Of a stretch of 7,128 bases of DNA, positions 1 to 4,137 are shown piece by piece; position 1 is the stretch's first letter; every line of letters begins with the position of its first letter. Source of the stretch: Oribacterium sp. GTDB lineage: Bacteria > Bacillota_A > Clostridia > Lachnospirales > Lachnospiraceae. Made by a program: the position numbers and the translations under genes. The notes beneath the pieces were generated by a model. The model made no database searches, was not told the DNA's origin, and saw nothing but the letters and a program-made list of their open reading frames with translations. The stretch spans positions 1 to 7,128 of the forward strand of contig JAGAXP010000298.1 in NCBI GenBank assembly GCA_017940955.1. The letters are read 5' to 3'.

Positions 1-133
1 AACACCGCTTTAGCGGTAGCGACGAGTCAAACGCATAGTGGCTTGAGCAAAGTGAAAGCCAGCGCCTTGAGACGCCGGCTGAGTAATCAGAGGCTTATAG
101 CCTCAGAGCAAACCACCCGTTTGACGGGTGGTT
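1..133 (+). ncRNA. Putative omega RNA scaffold / right end of an IS200/IS605-like element (partial)
   Basis: The stretch is packed with short helices in order: CCGC 5-8 with GCGG 13-16 (tetraloop TTTA); TGGCTT 39-44 with AAGCCA 56-61; AGCC 57-60 with GGCT 77-80, competing with the previous helix; GAGGC 90-94 with GCCTC 100-104; and a perfect 10-bp hairpin at 111-133. Serial helices ending in a GC-rich hairpin of this type are typical of IS200/IS605 right ends, where the TnpB guide RNA scaffold overlaps the 3' end of tnpB. Frame 3 reads a short tail ending SGSDESNA then TAG at 36-38, which could be the end of a TnpB-like protein. Frame 1 is open to a TGA at 142-144, so the coding frame is not settled. 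No transposase motif is visible because the element continues off the left edge. The family assignment rests on structural resemblance only. Confidence 0.4.
111..133 (+). repeat. Perfect 10-bp hairpin at the element end
   Basis: AACCACCCGT at 111-120 pairs perfectly with ACGGGTGGTT at 124-133 around a 3-nt TTG loop. The next bases are GTGATTTGTG with no T-run, so this is a poor intrinsic terminator. It fits better as the subterminal palindrome that a Y1 (HUH) transposase would recognise, and as the terminal helix of the guide RNA scaffold. Confidence 0.6.
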
Positions 134-160
134 GTGATTTGTGACTTTTGTAACATTATC

Positions 161-189
161 TGAAGCAATCTCTAACTCATTTATATAAT
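161..189 (+). promoter_or_regulatory. Candidate promoter for the 266-2494 gene set
   Basis: A consensus -10 box TATAAT lies at 184-189. The matching -35 position (161-166, TGAAGC, 17-nt spacer) is weak. Transcription would begin near 196, placing the inverted repeat at 218-243 in the 5' leader. A second, weaker arrangement is TTGATC 193-198 with TATGAT 214-219 (15-nt spacer), in which the inverted repeat would cover the start site. Neither can be preferred from sequence alone. Confidence 0.35.
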
Positions 190-217
190 CCATTGATCCG
201 GTCGATTTTTACTTATG

Positions 218-243
218 ATCAGGCAGTCAGAAAACTGCCTGAT
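218..243 (+). promoter_or_regulatory. Perfect 10-bp inverted repeat in the leader (operator or RNA hairpin)
   Basis: ATCAGGCAGT at 218-227 is perfectly complementary to ACTGCCTGAT at 234-243, with the 6-nt spacer CAGAAA. It lies just upstream of the ribosome binding site GAAGGGAG (245-252) of the first gene. No T-run follows, so it is not a terminator. It may be an operator for a dimeric repressor or a leader hairpin affecting translation. Confidence 0.6.
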
Positions 244-265
244 TGAAGGGAGCGAAAGATACGCC

Positions 266-766
266 ATGGATGAGGAAACAAAAGTAAAGTTAAGAAGATA
301 CCGGAAGAATATAGAATTAAACGGGCAGGCAATGCTGCTGATCGGACTATGGACTATACTGAAATATATCATTATCAATTACTTTGGTGACAAAACCGTT
401 ATGGGGTTAATTGAAGTAACAGAAGAAGAACTGAGGTTATGGGGTGGGGATATGTATGTACTTTTATTCGCACTCCTGGGATTCATGTATCTGATGTATC
501 TGTATGTGGGAAGAGAAGCCATAAGCTTTGCAAGGGGTCATAGGAAAAGTATTGTATTTTTGATATTTGCCGGGCTTCATTGGTTTCTTCTCTTTATCGG
601 AATTCCGGGATATATAATTGAAATTAAAGGTAATCTTATGAAGCTGGATGCCATACTGGCTGCATTAATTGTGGACATTGCCACCTGCTATGTGCTTGGG
701 GATATAATATATTCTGTCCTTCAGGTAAACAAACTTTTAAAAGGCATGGATTTAAGTGAGGTGTGA
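266..766 (+). CDS. Four-helix integral membrane protein of unknown function
   Basis: A 166-residue protein beginning MDEETKVKLRRYRKN. I do not recognise the family. It has a basic, probably cytoplasmic N-terminus (KVKLRRYRK) and four likely membrane helices at roughly residues 21-40, 62-82, 94-118 and 128-152, with a charged loop EVTEEELRLWGGD (50-62) between the first two. No catalytic motif is visible. The ATG at 266 is preferred because a purine-rich site (AAGGGAG, 246-252) lies upstream, although its 13-nt spacing is long. An in-frame ATG at 215 has no ribosome binding site and would translate through the perfect inverted repeat. The stop TGA (764-766) is one base from the next start, so the two genes are almost certainly co-translated. 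Rare-type codons (ATA, AGG, AGA) are frequent, unlike the PTS gene downstream. Confidence 0.75.
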   Translation: MDEETKVKLRRYRKNIELNGQAMLLIGLWTILKYIIINYFGDKTVMGLIEVTEEELRLWGGDMYVLLFALLGFMYLMYLYVGREAISFARGHRKSIVFLIFAGLHWFLLFIGIPGYIIEIKGNLMKLDAILAALIVDIATCYVLGDIIYSVLQVNKLLKGMDLSEV

Positions 767-767
767 T

Positions 768-1889
768 ATGCAGGAAGATTTTCATTATTATGCCACCTAC
801 TGTGCGGCGTTCCTTGCCGGTTTCGTCCATGAAGAGTGCCTGGATATCTGCTTCAGTGCCCAGTTTGTAGATCTTTGTTCAAGAACGCTTCTTTTAAAGA
901 TAGGCGCTACTCAAGATGCGGCAACAACACAATTACAGCTTGAAATGATGGATGCAGGTACAGACATATCGGGGATTCAGGATATAACCAGGATATGGGC
1001 ATCGTTTCATTTTTTGCCCAAGGATCTTTATGCGGAAAAAGCAAAGCGGACCAAAAGGTACATGGACAGGTACAGGCTGATCTGCGGTCCTAATGGGGAG
1101 CTTTTGAAAAAGACCGTGGAGCTTGCTAAAGGGCATGGTCTCCAGCATGTCGGGATAGCCATGCATGTTCTGGCGGATACCTGGGCTCACAGATATTTTG
1201 CGGGAACACCGTCTCTGGTTATCAATAATACAGATGAACATTTTTACGAGTTTCGAGAAGCGGCGGGAAGGGTGGAAAATGATTCCTCAGAAGCAGAGGG
1301 AAAATGGATGAAAGTAAAGTTCAGACATAATCCTTCAGCTCCCGATGATGTTGAAAAGGGTCTGTATTCCAACAGCCTTTTTCAGAGTCGTGAAACCTCC
1401 ATCATGAACCTCGGACATGGAAGAGCAGGACATTTCCCTGACTATTCCTTTGCGAAGTATAAGTATCTTCCGGCCTGGGGTGAATATCATGAGCTGATAA
1501 AAGATAATCCCGAAGATTACAGGAAGGCCTTCTCTCAAATGGTGTACGCCCTTAAGTATCTTAAGGGAGACAGTGAAGGCTTTGAAAAAAACCGGTATGA
1601 TGAATCGGTACTTGAGATGTATGGTGGCCGGATCGATAAAATCCTACGGAAGAGACAGATCAATGCCTGTTCAGACTGGAAGCAGTTTGGGGAGGAGCTT
1701 TCAGGACGGGAAATCCCTGATTTTGATGTTGAAAAATATCAGGATGAGTACAGTAAAGCCGGTAAAGACGAAAAAGAAAAGACCTTTATCGGAAAATTTA
1801 TAAAAGGAGCTCTTGCCCAAAAGGGTATGGTGACAAGCGAGATTTTTAAATCGGGAAATATGCTTGCCGGATTCTCAAAGATGGCGTGA
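768..1889 (+). CDS. DUF6765-like protein, possible metal-dependent hydrolase fold
   Basis: A 373-residue soluble protein beginning MQEDFHYYATYCAAFLAGFVHEE, with no signal peptide or membrane helix. I recognise it as resembling the DUF6765 family of uncharacterised proteins. Conserved-looking polar motifs are DFH (4-6), HEE (21-23), AQFVD (31-35), HFLP (81-84), H127, MHVLADTWAH (132-141: H133, D137, H141) and GHGRAGHFPDYS (216-227: H217, H221, D224). The HxxxD step at H133/D137 followed by more His recalls the zinc site of the phospholipase C/P1 nuclease fold. That similarity is an inference and no activity is established. The C-terminal 50 residues are Lys/Glu-rich. The ATG at 768 has GAGG at 758-761 with 6-nt spacing; a GTG at 756 is in frame but lies inside the upstream gene. 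It sits between two membrane protein genes, which suggests a membrane-linked role. Confidence 0.8.
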   Translation: MQEDFHYYATYCAAFLAGFVHEECLDICFSAQFVDLCSRTLLLKIGATQDAATTQLQLEMMDAGTDISGIQDITRIWASFHFLPKDLYAEKAKRTKRYMDRYRLICGPNGELLKKTVELAKGHGLQHVGIAMHVLADTWAHRYFAGTPSLVINNTDEHFYEFREAAGRVENDSSEAEGKWMKVKFRHNPSAPDDVEKGLYSNSLFQSRETSIMNLGHGRAGHFPDYSFAKYKYLPAWGEYHELIKDNPEDYRKAFSQMVYALKYLKGDSEGFEKNRYDESVLEMYGGRIDKILRKRQINACSDWKQFGEELSGREIPDFDVEKYQDEYSKAGKDEKEKTFIGKFIKGALAQKGMVTSEIFKSGNMLAGFSKMA

Positions 1890-1928
1890 GGATTTGAGTA
1901 AAAATTCGGCTTTTCAGACACTTTTTTG

Positions 1929-1943
1929 CCGGTATCGTACCGG
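1929..1943 (+). repeat. Short intergenic hairpin before the third gene
   Basis: CCGGTA at 1929-1934 pairs perfectly with TACCGG at 1938-1943 around a TCG loop. The GGAG ribosome binding site begins at 1947, three bases past the foot, so the hairpin could tune translation or mark an RNA processing point. There is no downstream T-run, so termination is unlikely. Confidence 0.45.
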
Positions 1944-1957
1944 AATGGAGTTTTTAT

Positions 1958-2494
1958 ATGACAAAATTTCAAAGGTTAAGCAGAATATTGTTTGGACTTA
2001 TGATGATCCTTATTGCCGGCTTCATGGTGAAATATGCTAATGAGTCCTATATAGCAATTCTGGCGCTTATCGGAGGGGGATTTCTTGTCTCCGGGGTTGG
2101 TAAGCTGTTCTATTACTTCACTATGGCAAAGTTTATGGTGGGAGGAAGAAGAGCTCTTTATAACGGTATGGTACGGATGGATTTCGGAATCCTTACCATG
2201 TCATTGATTGATTTTCCCGGTATGTATGTACTGCTTTATCTTGCCATGTTACATGCCTTTACGGGAGTGATAGAGATACTCAGGGCCCGGGAGACGAGAA
2301 AAAACGGTTCGAAGCATTTTAAGCTGAAGCTTAGTCATGGGATCATAGATGTATGTCTGGCTCTTTGCTGCATCATATTTTTAAAGAATACGAAGCTTGC
2401 TGTGTTTATCTACTGCTTCGGACTTACATATTCGGGAATAATGTATGTGATATCGGGTTTCAGGAGAACCGCGATGCTCCAGTATATACCGTAG
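1958..2494 (+). CDS. HdeD/DUF308-like six-helix membrane protein
   Basis: A 178-residue hydrophobic protein beginning MTKFQRLSRILFGLMM. Six likely membrane helices fall in three pairs: about 8-24 and 31-53, 66-83 and 88-107, 122-142 and 146-167. Each pair carries small-residue and Gly-rich stretches (ALIGGGFLVSGVGK, MDFGILTMS, YSGIMYVISGFRR), and basic residues follow the even-numbered helices (ILRARETRK, GFRR). This paired architecture and length resemble the HdeD/DUF308 family, whose founding member is linked to acid resistance in enterobacteria. No specific function can be transferred. The start is supported by GGAG at 1947-1950 with 7-nt spacing. It lies 68 bp after the DUF6765-like gene with no terminator between them, so co-transcription is likely. 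Confidence 0.6.
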   Translation: MTKFQRLSRILFGLMMILIAGFMVKYANESYIAILALIGGGFLVSGVGKLFYYFTMAKFMVGGRRALYNGMVRMDFGILTMSLIDFPGMYVLLYLAMLHAFTGVIEILRARETRKNGSKHFKLKLSHGIIDVCLALCCIIFLKNTKLAVFIYCFGLTYSGIMYVISGFRRTAMLQYIP

Positions 2495-2539
2495 TGATCT
2501 GAAGCATGTTAATCTGAATCTTTTCTATGGTTATCTGTA

Positions 2540-2587
2540 AAACCTTCCTGCAGGGCCCCTCGGTGTGAGGTGGCCTCGGGAAGGTTT
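2540..2587 (+). other. Large imperfect stem-loop downstream of the membrane gene set
   Basis: AAACCTTCC (2540-2548) pairs perfectly with GGAAGGTTT (2579-2587). Inside, GCC 2555-2557 pairs with GGC 2572-2574 and CCTC 2558-2561 with GAGG 2567-2570, giving a tiered 48-nt hairpin with an internal loop. It starts 45 bp after the 2494 stop. No T-run follows, so it is not a standard intrinsic terminator. It may protect the 3' end of the transcript, act with Rho, or be part of a small RNA. Confidence 0.5.
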
Positions 2588-2629
2588 GCGAAAGAACGGA
2601 AAATCTTTCTGAAATCGTTGAAGGCGTCA

Positions 2630-2650
2630 TTTTGTGAATTTTACACAAAA
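2630..2650 (+). repeat. AT-rich inverted repeat upstream of the licT promoter
   Basis: TTTTGTG (2630-2636) is complementary to CACAAAA (2644-2650) around a 7-nt AT-only spacer. It lies 40 bp upstream of the licT -35 box. It could be a transcription factor site. As an RNA hairpin it would be weak and has no following T-run. Confidence 0.3.
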
Positions 2651-2690
2651 ACAGGTGGCGGATTTTGGATGCCGCTATTTTGGTGCAATA

Positions 2691-2719
2691 TTGACATTTT
2701 TTTCAGTGAATGATACCAT
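2691..2719 (+). promoter_or_regulatory. licT promoter
   Basis: A perfect -35 box TTGACA (2691-2696) is followed after 17 nt by TACCAT (2714-2719, 4 of 6 to TATAAT), preceded by TG at 2711-2712, which makes an extended -10 of the form TGN-TACCAT. Transcription would begin near 2726, about 11 nt upstream of the RAT. This is the best promoter in the window for the beta-glucoside genes. Confidence 0.75.
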
Positions 2720-2736
2720 GCTTATCAGTTAATTGT

Positions 2737-2765
2737 GATTTGTGACTGGTAAAGCAGGCAAGGCT
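2737..2765 (+). promoter_or_regulatory. Ribonucleic antiterminator (RAT) site 1, upstream of licT
   Basis: The 29-nt element has TTTGTGACTG at 2739-2748 and AAAGCAGGCAAGGC at 2751-2764. It closely follows the RAT consensus bound by BglG/SacY/LicT proteins, and the second block is almost identical to the sacB RAT as I remember it. CTG 2746-2748 can pair with CAG 2755-2757 to form the upper helix; the lower helix is weaker than usual, with wobbles and a mismatch. Its 3' side (from 2760) is also the left arm of the following terminator, so RAT folding and termination exclude each other. The site implies that licT controls its own transcription. Confidence 0.85.
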
Positions 2766-2847
2766 CACAGAAAATTTTGAGGCTTATAGTTTAGATGAAC
2801 TAGTTATTCTATAGTGACCGATTTATTTTCGTGCAGGCCTTTTTTTT
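2760..2847 (+). terminator. RAT-controlled intrinsic terminator upstream of licT
   Basis: AAGGC-T-CAC (2760-2768) pairs with GTG-C-A-G-GCCTT (2831-2841) with two single-base bulges, and eight T residues at 2840-2847 follow. The inner part contains a second hairpin, with TATAG 2785-2789 against CTATA 2809-2813 and GG 2781-2782 against CC 2818-2819. The left arm begins inside RAT 1, so bound LicT would prevent this structure and let RNA polymerase continue into licT. Confidence 0.75.
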
Positions 2848-2918
2848 GTGTTTATAGCTTGGATCAAAGGCGTATTATTCCTTAGCTGCAGCATTCTGAG
2901 TGAACCATGGAGGAAAAA

Positions 2919-3773
2919 GTGAAGGTTATTAAAGCATTGAACAACAACATGGTTTTGGTTCAGGGTACGGACGGAGTTGAAAAGATCTGTCAGGGTAAAG
3001 GTATTGGTTTTGGCGTGAAATCCGGTGACGTACTGGAAAACGAAAAAGTTGAAAGAACATTTATTCCGGCGAACTCTGTGGAAAGCAGTAAGTTCCAGCA
3101 GTTGTTCTCGGAAATTCCGGACGATTATTTCAAGCTTGGCGAAAAGATAATAGGTTATGCCAGGGAAAATTTCGCAATTAAAGTATCTCAGGGAATCATC
3201 CTTCCCCTGTGTGATCATATGGCGGGATCAGTTGAGAGATACAAAAAGGGTGTTGTGCTCAGTAACCCGATGCTTTGGGATGTTAAAAGAGTTTATCCCA
3301 GGGAGTTTAAGACAGGTATGTATGCGCTTATGCTCCTGAAGGAGTATTTCGGCGTTGAGGAGCAGGAGGATGAGGCAGCATTTATCGCATATCATTTTGT
3401 TAATGCTGAACTTGACAATATGACTCCCGGGGCGTCACCTGAGATGCTCACGAGGATGATCGGGGAAATCATTGATATACTCCAAAAATCCTTCCAGATA
3501 ACATTGGATGAGAATGACTGGAACTATCAGAGATTTCTCACACACCTTAAGTTTTTTGTCAATCGTCTGCAGCTTGATCAAAGCTATGGGGATAATGAGG
3601 ATGACGAACTGTTCACTGAACTGAAGGATAAGTATCCGCATGTTTATCAATGTGAGGAGAGGATAGCGGATCATATCCTCATTAAGTATCATCATGAAGT
3701 GAGCAGAGAGGAAAGATTGTATTTGCTCATTCACATAGAAAGAGTTACAAGAAAACTTCGGAAGAAGGGCTGA
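2919..3773 (+). CDS. licT: LicT-type BglG-family transcriptional antiterminator
   Basis: A 284-residue RNA-binding regulator. Residues 1-55 form the co-antiterminator RNA-binding domain (VKVIKALNNNMVLV; GKGIGFGVKSGD). Two PTS regulation domains follow, PRD1 about 65-170 and PRD2 about 175-280. All four phosphorylatable histidines are present: H100 (LCDH), H159 (AYHFVNAEL), H209 (THLKFF) and H272 (IHIERV). Family knowledge: EII phosphorylation of PRD1 inactivates the protein, while HPr phosphorylation of PRD2 activates it under low glucose. The GTG at 2919 is preferred over the ATG at 2907: GGAGG (2909-2913) lies 5 nt before GTG, the protein then begins like B. subtilis LicT, and H100/H159 take the numbers known there. 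It is flanked by two RAT-terminator leaders and is followed by a cognate permease, so it very likely controls both itself and the operon. Confidence 0.93.
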   Translation: MKVIKALNNNMVLVQGTDGVEKICQGKGIGFGVKSGDVLENEKVERTFIPANSVESSKFQQLFSEIPDDYFKLGEKIIGYARENFAIKVSQGIILPLCDHMAGSVERYKKGVVLSNPMLWDVKRVYPREFKTGMYALMLLKEYFGVEEQEDEAAFIAYHFVNAELDNMTPGASPEMLTRMIGEIIDILQKSFQITLDENDWNYQRFLTHLKFFVNRLQLDQSYGDNEDDELFTELKDKYPHVYQCEERIADHILIKYHHEVSREERLYLLIHIERVTRKLRKKG

Positions 3774-3824
3774 TTTATACTTAAACATAAAAAACGCATA
3801 TATTTGTGCGTTGGATCAGAAGTG

Positions 3825-3845
3825 ATGTGTTATCGAATCACACAT
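3825..3845 (+). promoter_or_regulatory. Operator-like near-palindrome upstream of RAT 2 (cre-like, weak)
   Basis: The 21-bp sequence is symmetric about G3835: ATGTGT (3825-3830) mirrors ACACAT (3840-3845), with 8 of 10 positions paired overall and CG in the middle. It partly resembles a CcpA cre site (TG....CG...CA) but has one base too few in the right half. It may be a catabolite-control operator for a promoter between licT and RAT 2. A weak -10-like AATAAA lies at 3855-3860, but no good -35 box is visible. Confidence 0.3.
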
Positions 3846-3875
3846 TAAGTCAAGAATAAAACAAACCATCAAACA

Positions 3876-3902
3876 GGGTTGTGACCTTAAGTGGGCAAGG
3901 CC
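3876..3902 (+). promoter_or_regulatory. Ribonucleic antiterminator (RAT) site 2, upstream of the PTS gene
   Basis: GGGTTGTGAC (3876-3885) and GGGCAAGGCC (3893-3902) match the two conserved halves of the RAT consensus; the loop is two bases shorter than in RAT 1. The lower helix is strong: CAGG (3874-3877) pairs with CCTG (3901-3904), plus T3879-G3899 and T3880-A3898. It shares TTGTGAC and GGCAAGGC with RAT 1, which supports recognition by the same LicT. Positions 3895-3904 also belong to the left arm of the terminator, giving mutually exclusive folds. Confidence 0.85.
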
Positions 3903-4008
3903 TGAGATGTGTCAATAGTAGTCGGATGCAGAGCCTGGTACCCTGTATCTGTGGTGGTGCTGCATTAGCATCACTATACTGTTGACATGTTTCGGACCTT
4001 GCTTTTTT
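3895..4008 (+). terminator. Long branched RAT-controlled terminator upstream of the PTS gene
   Basis: The left arm 3895-3920 pairs with 3977-4002 over 26 positions, with a single C-A mismatch (3901/3996) and several G-U pairs; six T residues follow at 4003-4008. The helix closes over a junction carrying an 8-bp hairpin (3954-3961 with 3967-3974, one G-U pair) and a smaller one (CAGA 3929-3932 with TCTG 3948-3951). Only the base, GCAAGG 3895-3900 with CCTTGC 3997-4002, is needed for termination and it overlaps RAT 2. LicT bound at RAT 2 would open the way to the permease gene. Confidence 0.82.
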
Positions 4009-4137
4009 ATTTCAGGTTATCATGAGTCACATATATCTATGGAACTCATGTAATGATCATTCAAAATGAAAACAGTATCTACTGTCACTCATATAAAACA
4101 TGTTAACATCACAAAATTGCCAAAGGAGGACAATGAG
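4009..4137 (+). other. Post-terminator 5' leader of the PTS gene, with two inverted repeats
   Basis: This 129-nt stretch between the terminator and the PTS start holds no gene. CATGAGT (4021-4027) is the perfect inverse of ACTCATG (4044-4050), and ACAGTA (4072-4077) of TACTGT (4080-4085). An in-frame ATG at 4066 lacks a ribosome binding site. The real site is AGGAGG at 4124-4129. The inverted repeats may be operators, RNA structure or chance; I cannot decide from sequence. Confidence 0.4.

Noticed and set aside
90..100. GAGGCTTATAG shared by 90-100 and 2779-2789
   Set aside because: An 11-nt match is expected several times by chance in a window of this size, and its order relative to the 15-nt repeat is reversed in the two places.
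111..133. Hairpin 111-133 as an intrinsic terminator
   Set aside because: The bases after it are GTGATTTGTGAC, with no T-run.
215..265. Upstream ATG at 215 as the start of the first membrane gene
   Set aside because: It has no ribosome binding site and would encode the perfect inverted repeat at 218-243. The ATG at 266 has a purine-rich site upstream and gives a sensible basic N-terminus.
756..767. GTG at 756 as the start of the DUF6765-like gene
   Set aside because: It lies inside the upstream gene without a suitable ribosome binding site. The ATG at 768 has GAGG at the right distance and gives the MQEDFH start that fits the family.
3789..3812. Hairpin AACGCA/TGCGTT after licT as the licT terminator
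   Set aside because: On the + strand no T-run follows. The A-run at 3789-3794 would make it a terminator only for minus-strand transcription, and no minus-strand gene is seen here.
4066..4137. ATG at 4066 as the start of the PTS permease
   Set aside because: The extra 24 residues do not resemble a IIB domain and no ribosome binding site precedes 4066. AGGAGG is placed for the ATG at 4138.
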